From the NCBI GenBank assembly GCA_018818785.1, contig JAHIRF010000002.1:199874-263873 (forward strand): a stretch of DNA of 64,000 bases. The letters run 5' to 3'. The position numbers and the translations under genes were made by a program. Origin of the DNA: Thermoplasmatota archaeon. GTDB taxonomy: Archaea > Thermoplasmatota > Thermoplasmata > UBA10834. Under the pieces are notes generated by a model. The model ran no database searches. It worked only from the letters and a program-made list of their open reading frames with translations, and was not told the DNA's origin. Positions 8,524-18,824 of this stretch are shown in pieces; position 1 is the stretch's first letter; the number at the start of each line of letters is the position of its first letter.

Positions 8524-10446
8524 GTGAATCAGATGGGCATAGAGAAGATTCTGGAAGATGCGAGAGATGCGGTCAAGAAGACCATCCCCTCACACATTGA
8601 AGTGACGGATATAGATTTCGAAGGACCAGTCATAGTGATCTATACCAAAAACCTCGACGAGTTCTCCAACAACAATGACCTGGTTCGACAGCTGGCCCAG
8701 ACTTTGCGGAGACGCGTGGCAATACGGCCGGATCCCAGCACGCTCGCAGACATAGAGAGTGCCGAGGAGAAGATCCGTAAGATCATACCTGAAGAAGCCA
8801 AGATCACGAACATATACTTCGAAGATGACACGGGAGAGGTCACCATCGAAGCCATCTCACCTGGCCTGGTCATAGGCAAACACGGAGCCATCTTGAACGA
8901 GATCAAAAAGGAGATCGGATGGGCGGCCAAGGTCGTCAGAGCGCCTCCTATCCCGTCCAAGACGGTCAGCGATATCAGGAACTACCTTAGGAAGGTCCAG
9001 GAGGAGCGAAAGGAATTTCTAAGGAAAGTCGGCCGGAAGCTGATGAGGCAACGGATGAACGACGAGACCTGGTTGAGGCTGACCGCATTAGGAGGGTTCC
9101 GCGAGGTCGGCCGGAGCGCGAGCCTGCTAATGACCCGCGAGAGCAAGGTATTGATCGACTGCGGTGTCGCGGTATCAGCCGACGAAAACGGATCGACGCC
9201 ATATCTGAGCGCCCCGGAGCTAATGCCCCTCGAATCCATTGACGGGGTCATCATCACGCATGCGCACCTTGACCACTCGGGGCTTCTGCCAGTGCTATTC
9301 AAGTATGGCTATGATGGACCGGTATATTGCACTCCTCCGACAAGGGACCTCATGTCACTCTTGCAGCTTGATTTCATCAAAGTCGCAGTAGGCGAGGGCA
9401 AGAAAGCACCGTACGATTCGTCTCACATACGAGATGTCGTCAGGCACACGATACCTTTGAAGTATGGAGAGACAACGGACATATCGCCCGATGTCAGACT
9501 GACCCTTCAGAACGCGGGACACATCCTAGGTTCGTCCATCGCGCACTTCCACGTAGGGGACGGACTGTACAACATAGCGTTCACTGGCGACATCAAATTC
9601 GAGAAATCCTGGTTGTTTAACGCGGCGGTGAACAAGTTCCCAAGGCTAGAGACGCTCGTGATGGAATCGACATACGGTGGCTATCATGACATGCAGCCTA
9701 GCCGTCAGGATGCTTCTGCGCAGCTCAAGGAAATCATCCGCAGGGCCCTCTCGAGAGGTGGAAAGATCCTGACCCCCGTGTTTGCTGTAGGCAGGTCTCA
9801 GGAGGTCATGCTCGTCCTCGAAGACCTCATGAGGAACCACCAGGTGCCCAAGGTGCCTATCTACCTCGATGGCATGATATTCGAGGCGACGGCGATACAC
9901 ACTGCATATCCAGAGTATCTCAACAGCCAGTTGAGGACGCAGATATTCCAGATGGGTGAGAACCCGTTCTTGTCCGATGTCTTCAAGAGGGTGGACAGCC
10001 CAGACATGAGAGAGCGCATATGCCACGATACGGAGACTTGCATCGTACTTGCCACGAGCGGGATGATGAACGGCGGACCTGTCATGGAATACTTCAAGGC
10101 ATGGTGCGACAACCCGCTGAACACACTCGTCTTCGTCGGTTTCCAGGGAGAGGGGACCATGGGCCGCAAGATTCAGAAGGGTTGGACAGACATCAATCTC
10201 AACGATAAGGGAAAGCAGTTGACTCTCCATATGAAGATGGATACCGAGACAGTCGATGGTTTCTCTGGTCACTCCGACAGGAGGCAACTGGTGAACTATG
10301 TCAGCACGATCGAGCCGCGTCCAGAGAGAATCATCATCGGCCACGGCGAAGAATACAAGTGTGCTGAACTGGCTAGCACGCTCTACAAGAAGTTCGGAAT
10401 CGAGACCCGTGCCCCGATGAATCTAGAGACTATCAGACTGAAGTGA
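8524..10446 (+). CDS. KH-domain beta-CASP ribonuclease (archaeal CPSF1)
   Basis: KH domains, then the metallo-beta-lactamase motif THAHLDHSG, GHILGSS, GFQGEGTMGR and FSGHSDRRQL. Confidence 0.95.
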   Translation: MNQMGIEKILEDARDAVKKTIPSHIEVTDIDFEGPVIVIYTKNLDEFSNNNDLVRQLAQTLRRRVAIRPDPSTLADIESAEEKIRKIIPEEAKITNIYFEDDTGEVTIEAISPGLVIGKHGAILNEIKKEIGWAAKVVRAPPIPSKTVSDIRNYLRKVQEERKEFLRKVGRKLMRQRMNDETWLRLTALGGFREVGRSASLLMTRESKVLIDCGVAVSADENGSTPYLSAPELMPLESIDGVIITHAHLDHSGLLPVLFKYGYDGPVYCTPPTRDLMSLLQLDFIKVAVGEGKKAPYDSSHIRDVVRHTIPLKYGETTDISPDVRLTLQNAGHILGSSIAHFHVGDGLYNIAFTGDIKFEKSWLFNAAVNKFPRLETLVMESTYGGYHDMQPSRQDASAQLKEIIRRALSRGGKILTPVFAVGRSQEVMLVLEDLMRNHQVPKVPIYLDGMIFEATAIHTAYPEYLNSQLRTQIFQMGENPFLSDVFKRVDSPDMRERICHDTETCIVLATSGMMNGGPVMEYFKAWCDNPLNTLVFVGFQGEGTMGRKIQKGWTDINLNDKGKQLTLHMKMDTETVDGFSGHSDRRQLVNYVSTIEPRPERIIIGHGEEYKCAELASTLYKKFGIETRAPMNLETIRLK

Positions 10447-10449
10447 TTC

Positions 10450-11388
10450 TCATTCGACGATCTTCAGCTTAGAACCCTTCTTGCCGATCAGTGTCACCCG
10501 GCTATCTTCTCTCTCTGCCAGTATCTCAAGCGACAGTCGGTCGGCGATTCTCCGGGAAAATTCGACCACAGAGGAATGAGATGGCATGTTCTCAATCGTC
10601 ATCCTGGTTCTAGAGTCTCCCACGAACACGTACCCTTTTGGCTCTATGAATGTGGGGGATGCGATCTCATCCAGGCGAGCATATTCATCCTCCCAGCCCA
10701 GGTTCCAATCGCGCACTAGAGTGTGCCTTATCACCGTACGGGTCGAAAGAGATGGGAGCAATTCGAGGGTCTCCATGAGATTCTCCCACGCACCATCGAA
10801 CTGTGGCACACAGACCCGTTTGAACAATTCTTCGTTCGGGGCCGCGACTGTAACATACAATTGCGAGGGAAGAGAGGAGAGATTGGCAAGTGCTTTTGGA
10901 ACCGAGCCATTGGTCACCAGGAATGTGGTCATGCCCTTCCTCTTGCAGAGGGCGATGAATTCTCCAAGGTGTGGATACAGAGTCGGTTCCCCAGAGAGAG
11001 ATATGGCAACCTGGTTAGGATGACGGGATTCCTCCCATAGCTTGGGATCGCACCGCTCGTCACCCTTGAAACCGGATACAAGAGAGCGCTGTTCTTGCAG
11101 ACATCTCTCGAGCAGTTCCTCAGGTTCGGGGTACTTGGTACCCTCGAACCCAGTCATCCCATGGAACCGCCAGCAGAACAAGCATCTGAAGTTGCATATA
11201 TTGACCGCAGGAGTCATCTGCAGGCATCTATGGGTATGGATACCGTAGAACTCCTCCTTGTAGCATGACCGACCATATATCAACCGCTGACGCATCCAAT
11301 GACACAGCTTGACCGCGCCCGTCTCTTCGACGATGCGATATTGCTGTTTCTCAAGATGCTGGATAGTCCCGTTCAACCCACATCCCAC
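10450..11388 (-). CDS. taw1: 4-demethylwyosine synthase (TYW1/Taw1), radical SAM
   Basis: NICNFRCLFCWRFH radical SAM motif; AISLSGEPTLYPHLGEFI. Confidence 0.9.
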   Translation of the reverse strand: MGCGLNGTIQHLEKQQYRIVEETGAVKLCHWMRQRLIYGRSCYKEEFYGIHTHRCLQMTPAVNICNFRCLFCWRFHGMTGFEGTKYPEPEELLERCLQEQRSLVSGFKGDERCDPKLWEESRHPNQVAISLSGEPTLYPHLGEFIALCKRKGMTTFLVTNGSVPKALANLSSLPSQLYVTVAAPNEELFKRVCVPQFDGAWENLMETLELLPSLSTRTVIRHTLVRDWNLGWEDEYARLDEIASPTFIEPKGYVFVGDSRTRMTIENMPSHSSVVEFSRRIADRLSLEILAEREDSRVTLIGKKGSKLKIVE

Positions 11389-11391
11389 CTC

Positions 11392-12786
11392 TCAGAACTC
11401 CGCGAGACTCCGGCCGGACTTTCGTCGAGGGGTCTTCTTTCGCATTACTTCATCTTCGCCTTTGATTGCTATGATCTCTGCCCGGATAGCTTTGACAATA
11501 CTGGAATCAGAATCCACGTGTAATAGATTCGAGATATCGCCATCATCGAGTTCCGTCTCGCATCCCAACTTCACCATCAGCTCTCGATCCTTTGTCAACA
11601 ATTTTGATAGATAAGGCAAGATCGATTCATCGAACATCCTCGATGAAGTATGAAAATACGGTGCCAATTTTGAGGATATGGACTTCCTTGACGCACGAGT
11701 ACCCTTCGCACGTGACATGACTATCAAGAAACTTGGGAAACGATACTCACTCACATGCGGTCGTCGGCCAGATTTCCTCGACAATGCAACGCCAGCGGTC
11801 ATCATTGTTCTCGCGTAAGACCACATCCCATAATGCTGCAACGCCCTGGCCCTCCGGAGATAGATATTGGATCTCGAAAGCGCGTCGAATGCGCGGGCCA
11901 GATCTTCGGGGTCCTTCATCTCAGACGGTATACTCTCCTCAATCCATTTCTCTAGCTCATCAGGCATCTTGTCGAGATTCAACGTCGCATCCTGAGCTTC
12001 GCGAACGGTCTTCGCACCGAACATGGCGCCTAGGGCCCTGCTCAGCTCCTTCTCCTGATTTCGCTCACCGAGGACATCCGTATCCTCAGCATCCAGGTGA
12101 GACCGTCCTTCGACTATCATCTGGAGATCGTTTATTGCCGCCCGGAGATCCCCACCCGCATTTGATGCAATCTTCCCGAGGGTGTCCAGTGAGACAGTGA
12201 CATTCTCATTCTCCGCAATTGAACGCAGAACTACGACGATTGCACTCGGGTCCAATCGTCTGAATGTAACGCTCGTTGCGAGCCTCTTGAGGGCAGATGC
12301 TCTACGCGTCAATTCGTAATAGTCGTTCGCTATAAGCAATATCGGCTGGCTGGATTCACGAATCGTGTCCACGATCGCCTTTGCGCCGCCATAGTCCTCT
12401 CGACCAAAGAGATTGTCCGCCTCATCCAAGATTATGAGCTTCCGACGCCCAGAATGAGAAGAAAGAAACTCTCCATCCAGAGTGAACGTCTGTGTCATCG
12501 AGCCGATTCCAGCCACCTTTTTGATGGATTCGGCGTTCCTATGATCTGAAGCATTCATCTCGACGACGTCCCATTTCAGATCATATGCCAGTGCTAGGGC
12601 TGAGCTGGTTTTTCCAATACCAGGCTCTCCTTTGAGAATCAAGGCCTTGACCTTAGGAACTCCGTGAGCCCAGGATTCCGCCCATCGACGGATTGCCCTA
12701 ATAGCAGACTCGTTTCCAACGACCTGCGAAAGGGATCTGGGCCGATATTTCTCAGTCCAATCTTCTTGCATCTCGTATTGAGACAA
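11392..12786 (-). CDS. rfcL: replication factor C large subunit
   Basis: DWTEKYRPRSLSQVVGNE, GEPGIGKTSSAL, LIILDEADNLFG. Confidence 0.95.
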   Translation of the reverse strand: MSQYEMQEDWTEKYRPRSLSQVVGNESAIRAIRRWAESWAHGVPKVKALILKGEPGIGKTSSALALAYDLKWDVVEMNASDHRNAESIKKVAGIGSMTQTFTLDGEFLSSHSGRRKLIILDEADNLFGREDYGGAKAIVDTIRESSQPILLIANDYYELTRRASALKRLATSVTFRRLDPSAIVVVLRSIAENENVTVSLDTLGKIASNAGGDLRAAINDLQMIVEGRSHLDAEDTDVLGERNQEKELSRALGAMFGAKTVREAQDATLNLDKMPDELEKWIEESIPSEMKDPEDLARAFDALSRSNIYLRRARALQHYGMWSYARTMMTAGVALSRKSGRRPHVSEYRFPSFLIVMSRAKGTRASRKSISSKLAPYFHTSSRMFDESILPYLSKLLTKDRELMVKLGCETELDDGDISNLLHVDSDSSIVKAIRAEIIAIKGEDEVMRKKTPRRKSGRSLAEF

Positions 12787-12920
12787 GTTGCTTTTCCGAT
12801 ATAGATTATCTGCAAGCTGCGCAAAAGTGCTCCAATAAATGGGCCCAATAAAATGTATTTAGCCCCGATATCGAAAGAATTAGTCGGAAGATGTTTGCAA
12901 TAATATATTTAATGTCTTAC

Positions 12921-13586
12921 CTATACATCCGGGGAAAGGACGAAAGAATTCGAATGGTTCGATGTCACCGCCACGGATTCTGTCCCAGACACATGATGTT
13001 CTTCGGATCCATCATCAGAGACATCCATGCCAGGTAGAGGGTGCTTTGAATACTGTTCTTTCCTATCGTCAATATCCATCGTAAGATAGATTGCCGTCAC
13101 CTCTATGCTTGAGTGGCCGAGGTTCTGTTGGAGGGTCCTCAGATCTATGCCAGATTTCAATGAATGGACCGCGTGCGTGTGCCGCAAAACGTGTGGATGG
13201 CTCTTGTCTTTGTCAATTCCAACTTCAGCTGCATAATTCGAAACCAGACGCTCGACCTGTCTACGAGATAGTTGACCGCGCTTGTTTGACACGAATAGCG
13301 GGTCCCTCCTGTTCTTGCGGGTTCCGATATAGTCCCGAAGCATTGCCTTTGTCCAGCTGTTGATGATAGGGACCTTGCGGCCTTCGACATGTCGCTTGGC
13401 CTGTTGAATCGTGATCTCGCTTGATTCAAGGTCCACGTCACCAATTGCCAAGGCCACGAGCTCGCCGACTCTCATCCCAGTTTCGTATAGCAACTTGATG
13501 ATCAATCGGTCCCTCATCCGCTTAGGAGCCTCGAGCAGTGCTTTCAGTTCATCCTGCTTGAGATACTTTCGCATGCTAGTTCCCAT
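12921..13586 (-). CDS. xerA: XerA-like tyrosine recombinase/integrase, mostly catalytic domain
   Basis: MRVGELVAL, HVLRHTHAVHSLKSG, LGHSSIEVTAIYLTM motifs; start placed at MGTSMRKYLKQDEL; only ~25 aa precede the catalytic core. Confidence 0.85.
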   Translation of the reverse strand: MGTSMRKYLKQDELKALLEAPKRMRDRLIIKLLYETGMRVGELVALAIGDVDLESSEITIQQAKRHVEGRKVPIINSWTKAMLRDYIGTRKNRRDPLFVSNKRGQLSRRQVERLVSNYAAEVGIDKDKSHPHVLRHTHAVHSLKSGIDLRTLQQNLGHSSIEVTAIYLTMDIDDRKEQYSKHPLPGMDVSDDGSEEHHVSGTESVAVTSNHSNSFVLSPDV

Positions 13587-13592
13587 CCCTTG

Positions 13593-13616
13593 TTCGTTGG
13601 ACGATTGTCCGACGAA
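13593..13616. repeat. 24-bp near-perfect palindrome TTCGTTGGAC-GATT-GTCCGACGAA in the leader of the recombinase gene
   Basis: 10-bp arms with one G:T-type mismatch and 4-bp spacer. Confidence 0.8.
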
Positions 13617-13790
13617 ACATGGGTTTGAGCCTATATAAAAATGTCGCATTTTAGTTGAAAAATGCCCTCAGTCGCTTGTCGCGCTCGTGGACCCCCCTAA
13701 AAGCGTCAACAAATACCCGATTAATTGCCGTTTTCCGCAACAAGCCCTCCTTTGGCACACTACCCAGACATAGATCCTAGAGGGTAGCAT

Positions 13791-13803
13791 GACACAATGT
13801 GTC
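13791..13803. repeat. 13-bp perfect palindrome GACACA-A-TGTGTC
   Basis: Read directly; preceded by ctaccc/gggtag inverted arms at 13760-13765 and 13782-13787. Confidence 0.7.
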
Positions 13804-14628
13804 AAGGAATCCCAAAAAGTAGTGTTTTAGGGTGGGGGAAATAGATAAATTTCACCGATCCGTGCAAAAAATCGTTTTCATGCCATCGTTGGGGACAATC
13901 AATATTGTGAAAATTAGCTCTGACCTCAATTATCCATGGCATCGCATCTCCTTTCTCACATATTGGCGGCATGACATATTATTCCGTCAGACATCGACAG
14001 ACAGCGTGCTATGCCAAGTCATGACACACGACGCTTCATCTGGAATGTTCACTGTTAACAAGCCGCATGCCATGCGAAGAGAATCTGCTGTGCAAGGATG
14101 GTAGAAAAACAATTATTGCAGTGGAATGTCTGTTCTTGCATATCGAAGATAACGTGCATTTCATTACAACCCAGGCACGTCAAATCATATTAGCCAGATG
14201 CAGGAAAATATTGGAAATCACTACTCCGTCACCAACAGGTTTGATCCAGTCAATCCTCCCCCATACCAACATAATTACCAGACACATTTGAATACGCGTC
14301 ACCACAATAAAAGCGGGCTCGCACATCTCCCGCATAGAATAGTCGCGGTCCCGCCTAATTTGCCTAACACATCGCAAGAAAAAGGTACAACTCATGCGCG
14401 AAATGACCGCGTCCGATACTGAGCGAATTTTGAGCATAACCCAACATGAGAAATCGTGGGGATTTGATGCAAATAAAACATCAAAATAATTGATGCCCAT
14501 GCAATTCAATGTATGAATAGCCAGACACGGAATTCTGTGATATCAATTGCAGATATTTCATGTAGAAGACGCAGATGACTTTAGCAAAAGAATTATCGAG
14601 TATGCATCGATACCTGTCCGGGGATTGA

Positions 14629-16014
14629 ATGTCAGATCTAGTGTACACGCAAGTCGTAGAGAAGGCCTCTAGATACCAGGCAAAATCGCTTGAATTCTTG
14701 GGCAAAATTATACAATTTCCGACCGTTTCCCCTCGAGACAAAGACGGGCTAAGAGCATGCGCGGAAGAGCTCGTGAAACAGTTTGAAAAATCAGGATTTG
14801 AAGCATCGATCTTTGATACAACAGGAGACCCTGTCGTCACGGCCGAAAAGAATGTCGGCGCAAAGAAGAATCTGTTATTCTACCATCATTATGATGTCCA
14901 GCCAGAAGGGCCACTGGAACTCTGGGATTCGTCGCCTTGGAAAATGGAAGTCAGAGGAGACAGGGTCTACGGCCGTGGGGCTGTGGATGATAAAGGACCG
15001 ATAGCAGCAAGCCTAATGGGAATAATGCTGGCAGAAGAGATGCTCGAGCAATTGCCAGTAAATGTTAGATTTGTGATAGAAGGAGAAGAAGAAGCAGGCT
15101 CGATAAGTCTTCACGAATTCACGGAAACCAACAGAGATTTTCTCAGCGCGGAGGGATTAGTCTGGGAAGGGATTTCCTCCATGCCAAACAGCCCTGCAGA
15201 AATAATCTGTGGAGTAAAAGGAGATGCATACTTTGAGTTCAGGGCGAGTGGCCCGCCAAATTTCCCTCGTACAGACGTTCATTCAGGAGAGGCATCTTGC
15301 GTGCCAAATGCCGCGTGGAGGCTAATCTGGGCACTGAATACTCTGAAGGACAAGCACGAAAATATTCTCGTCGAAGGCTTTCAAGATGAGGTCGTTCAAC
15401 CATCCGATGAAGACATCGCGGTTCTTGCGGAATATGAGGGAGATTATGCGAAGAGGATAATGGATGATTATGACCTTGGAAGGACCCTGTTGGACAGGAA
15501 AGGTATCGAGCTCCTGAAACACCTATACTTCATGCCCACACTAACAATCAGTGGATTGACCAGCGGATATCAGGGAACGGAAGACATGACCATAGTCCCG
15601 TCATCAGCAAGCGCGAAATTGGATGTCAGACTGGTGCCGGATCTGACTCCCGAGAAAGTCCATGAGCTTCTGAAGGCACATCTGGCCAAGAAAGGGTATG
15701 AGGACATAGAGGTGAAGATGTCGCCAGGATATATGCCCAGCAGGAGCAGAATCAACGACCCATTCATACGGATGGTCCATGAATTATCGAAAGAGGTCGT
15801 TGCCCCGGCACCATCTAACATCGTGCCGATGGTGGGAGGCTCTGGTCCGGCCCATCTTTTCACACCTTATGCCCCGATGTGCATGGCATATAGCTACTCC
15901 GATATCCAACATACGAATGGACATGCCCCGAACGAGAACGCTTGGCTGCCCAGCCTTATCTATAATGTTGCATTCATCGCAATGGTTGCAGATAGGATGT
16001 CCAAGATACCTTGA
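14629..16014 (+). CDS. M20 family dipeptidase/metallopeptidase
   Basis: NLLFYHHYDVQP, GRGAVDDKGP, VIEGEEEAGS motifs. Confidence 0.9.
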   Translation: MSDLVYTQVVEKASRYQAKSLEFLGKIIQFPTVSPRDKDGLRACAEELVKQFEKSGFEASIFDTTGDPVVTAEKNVGAKKNLLFYHHYDVQPEGPLELWDSSPWKMEVRGDRVYGRGAVDDKGPIAASLMGIMLAEEMLEQLPVNVRFVIEGEEEAGSISLHEFTETNRDFLSAEGLVWEGISSMPNSPAEIICGVKGDAYFEFRASGPPNFPRTDVHSGEASCVPNAAWRLIWALNTLKDKHENILVEGFQDEVVQPSDEDIAVLAEYEGDYAKRIMDDYDLGRTLLDRKGIELLKHLYFMPTLTISGLTSGYQGTEDMTIVPSSASAKLDVRLVPDLTPEKVHELLKAHLAKKGYEDIEVKMSPGYMPSRSRINDPFIRMVHELSKEVVAPAPSNIVPMVGGSGPAHLFTPYAPMCMAYSYSDIQHTNGHAPNENAWLPSLIYNVAFIAMVADRMSKIP

Positions 16015-16262
16015 GACATTGATGATTGATGATAGAAAGGACTATTGCGTGCAATCGAAGACCATGAGGATAGGGTTGACGAGCAAACCCAGCTTCAGAA
16101 ATCGCTCGACAAACTTCGGGACAACCTCAATCGGTGGCTTGAGAAGCATTCAACATGCCGATATCGATGGTCTCGATAAACCAATTTCGGAGAAAGGCAC
16201 ACCTCCCCGATCATATTCTTCCCATATCGATTGAATCGCGTGGATTGAAAAAAATGAAGTTA

Positions 16263-16280
16263 CGGAGGGTTGCCCCTCCG
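16263..16280 (-). terminator. hairpin terminator-like element downstream of the thermosome gene
   Basis: On minus strand CGGAGGG-GCAA-CCCTCCG followed by a T7 tract (16248-16254). Confidence 0.6.
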
Positions 16281-16296
16281 AGTGTTTTGTGAGAGT

Positions 16297-17943
16297 TTAC
16301 ATCATTCCGGGCATTCCGCCCATGCCACCCATTCCGCCGCCTGGGGGACCCCTCTCGGAAGGACTGAGCTTCCTTGCGGCTATGACATCGTCGATCCTGA
16401 GGACCATAGATGCCACCTCGGTTGCGGACTGGACTGCCTGCGTTTTAACCCTCAGAGGCTCAATGACGTTCGCGCGAATCATGTCGGAGACCTTGTTCTC
16501 ATCGATATTGATTCCGAAAGTCCGTCCAGCCTTCTTCGTGTGGGCGTTCTTGAGCTCTATGAGCACATTTATCGAGTCCATTCCTGCGTTCTCGGCGAGT
16601 GTCCATGGAATCACTTCCATTGCATCCGCAAAAGCCTCGATTGCAAGCTGCTCCCTGCCACCGACAGACTGTCCATAGTCCCTGAGCTTGATCGCGATCT
16701 CGATCTCCGGAGCGCCTCCTCCTGGAACGACGATTCCATCCTCGAGTGCGACCGCGACGACCTTGAGTGCGTCGTGCAATGCCCGCTCGACCTCGTCAAT
16801 GACGTGTTCGGTTCCGCCTCGGATGAGGATTGAAACCGCCTTCGGATTCTTGCAGCCAGTCACGAAGGTCATGTCAGAATCAGCGATCTTGACCTCTTCG
16901 ACAGTCTCAGCAGCTCCGAGCTCTGCGGAGGTCAAATCATCAAGGTTCGTGACGATCTTTCCGCCGGTCGCCTTGGCGAGCTTCTCCATGTCAGATCTCT
17001 TGACCCTACGCACCGCGTAGATTCCATCCTTGGCGAGGTAGTGCTGAGCCATGTCATCGATTCCCTTCTCGCAGATGATGACAGTCGCTCCAGACTTCTT
17101 GACCTTCTGGACCATTTCCTTGATGGTGTTCTCTTCCTCGTCCAGGAACTTCTGCATCTGCATCGGGTCACGAATCTGAATCTTTGCTTCGACCTCGGTC
17201 TTCTTGATCTCGAGGGCGGAGTCGATGAGTGCGATCTTGACGTTCTTGACGCTCTTTGGCATCCTCGGGTGCACGCGCTCCTTGTCCAGCACGATGCCCT
17301 TTATGAGCCTCGTATCGGAGACGGCGCCGCCGTGCTTCTTCTCGACCTGGATGTTGTCAATATCTGCCTCGTACGTGCCATTCGACTTCTCAGATACGGA
17401 TGAGACAGCCTCGACGGATATGTCCGCGAGCTTGTCGCGCTCTCCGCCGACGCTCTTGCCAGTCATGGCAGTCATAGCCACAAGCTTGAGTGTCTTCTTG
17501 TCAGTAGGCGAAACTTTTATACCGATGCCCTTGAGGATCTTGATAGCCTCCAGGGATGCGAGCCTGAATCCGTTGGCAATAACGGTCGGGTGCACATTCT
17601 GCTCTATGAGCGCCTCGGACTTCTTAAGAAGCTCTCCAGCGATCACGACAGCGGAAGTTGTTCCATCTCCGCACTCATTGTCCTGTGTCTTCGAAATCTC
17701 TACGACCATCTTGGCCGCGGGGTGTTCAATATCCAATTCCTTGAGGATCGTAGCGCCATCGTTTGTGATGACGATATCTCCCATGCTGTCCACAAGCATC
17801 TTGTCCATGCCCTTGGGACCTAGGGTGCTCCGTACGGCATCGGCGACTGCTCTGGCCGCCATGATGTTGTTACTCTGGGCGGTCTTGCCCTTCGTTGATT
17901 CCGTTCCTTCTCTGAGCACAATTATAGGTTGGTTTCCCATCAT
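16297..17943 (-). CDS. thsA: thermosome (group II chaperonin) subunit
   Basis: [39 protein letters not shown]-terminal [13 protein letters not shown]. Confidence 0.97.
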   Translation of the reverse strand: MMGNQPIIVLREGTESTKGKTAQSNNIMAARAVADAVRSTLGPKGMDKMLVDSMGDIVITNDGATILKELDIEHPAAKMVVEISKTQDNECGDGTTSAVVIAGELLKKSEALIEQNVHPTVIANGFRLASLEAIKILKGIGIKVSPTDKKTLKLVAMTAMTGKSVGGERDKLADISVEAVSSVSEKSNGTYEADIDNIQVEKKHGGAVSDTRLIKGIVLDKERVHPRMPKSVKNVKIALIDSALEIKKTEVEAKIQIRDPMQMQKFLDEEENTIKEMVQKVKKSGATVIICEKGIDDMAQHYLAKDGIYAVRRVKRSDMEKLAKATGGKIVTNLDDLTSAELGAAETVEEVKIADSDMTFVTGCKNPKAVSILIRGGTEHVIDEVERALHDALKVVAVALEDGIVVPGGGAPEIEIAIKLRDYGQSVGGREQLAIEAFADAMEVIPWTLAENAGMDSINVLIELKNAHTKKAGRTFGINIDENKVSDMIRANVIEPLRVKTQAVQSATEVASMVLRIDDVIAARKLSPSERGPPGGGMGGMGGMPGMM

Positions 17944-18011
17944 GTGATGTTACCTCCAGGTCCGATTATGATAGTGCTTCTATATAAGGCTTGCCACCAA
18001 TGAACGGAGCC

Positions 18012-18824
18012 TTAGAATGCGTCCAAGAGCACGATTCCTCGTTCCGAACATGCGTATTCCATCGCGCATCTCATCTTGAATCCAAACGGATCGCGAGGAC
18101 TATGCAGGTCGGATATCTCGATATGCGGGAATCTGGATACCATTCTCGCATCAGCGAAAGGTCGCGGGTTATACCTGTCCCACATGATCTTCTTGACTCC
18201 GACCGAAGCTACCTGATCCACCAGCTGATGGATCATTTTCTCGGAGTCAGATAACTCCGGGACGATGGGAGCGGCCATGAGGTAGGTGTCTATACCCGCA
18301 TCCACGAGCTTCGACAATGCACCCAGTCGTCTTATCGGGGCGGGCGCCCGCGGTTCAAGTATAGATGATACACCCTCATCCACGCATGCGAGGCTTATTC
18401 CGACCTCCGCGCCGGCCCAAGAAGACAGTATATCCAGGTCCCGCAAGACGAGGTCGGATTTCGTCAGTATGCTTACGGAGGCTCCGAAGCGCTTGAGGAT
18501 TTGAAGGCAGTTCCTTGTGAGCTCGTATCTCGCCTCTGCTGGTTGATAGGGGTCCGTGACAGTCCCGATCCCGTATACTCCGGACACACGCTTTCCGAGC
18601 TCCTTTTTCAACTGTTTAGCGAAGTTCGCCTTGACTTCGACGGTCTCGCCCCAGGTAGAGCCCAGGGAGAACCGGGTCAGGTCCTGGACGTAACAGTAGG
18701 CGCAACCGTGTTCGCAACCTCGGTAGGGATTGACGGCCCAATCCAGCCCTGGCAGCTTGGATGGTGAGACCGCGTTCTTGCACTTGACCAGTTTGACGGC
18801 CAGGAGTTCACCCCCAGGAATCAT
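18012..18824 (-). CDS. radical SAM protein, spore-photoproduct-lyase-like
   Basis: NPYRGCEHGCAYCYVQ motif; start chosen at MIPGGELLAVKLVKCKNAV. Confidence 0.85.
   Translation of the reverse strand: MIPGGELLAVKLVKCKNAVSPSKLPGLDWAVNPYRGCEHGCAYCYVQDLTRFSLGSTWGETVEVKANFAKQLKKELGKRVSGVYGIGTVTDPYQPAEARYELTRNCLQILKRFGASVSILTKSDLVLRDLDILSSWAGAEVGISLACVDEGVSSILEPRAPAPIRRLGALSKLVDAGIDTYLMAAPIVPELSDSEKMIHQLVDQVASVGVKKIMWDRYNPRPFADARMVSRFPHIEISDLHSPRDPFGFKMRCAMEYACSERGIVLLDAF

Noticed and set aside
9646-10344. 232-aa minus-strand ORF inside the aCPSF1 gene
   Set aside because: Antisense shadow of a highly conserved gene.
13832-14509. Several ORFs of 74-109 aa in the gap between the recombinase and dipeptidase genes
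   Set aside because: No recognisable motifs, inconsistent frames; treated as non-coding.
17204-17947. 247-aa plus-strand ORF opposite the thermosome gene
   Set aside because: Antisense shadow of thsA; no independent evidence.
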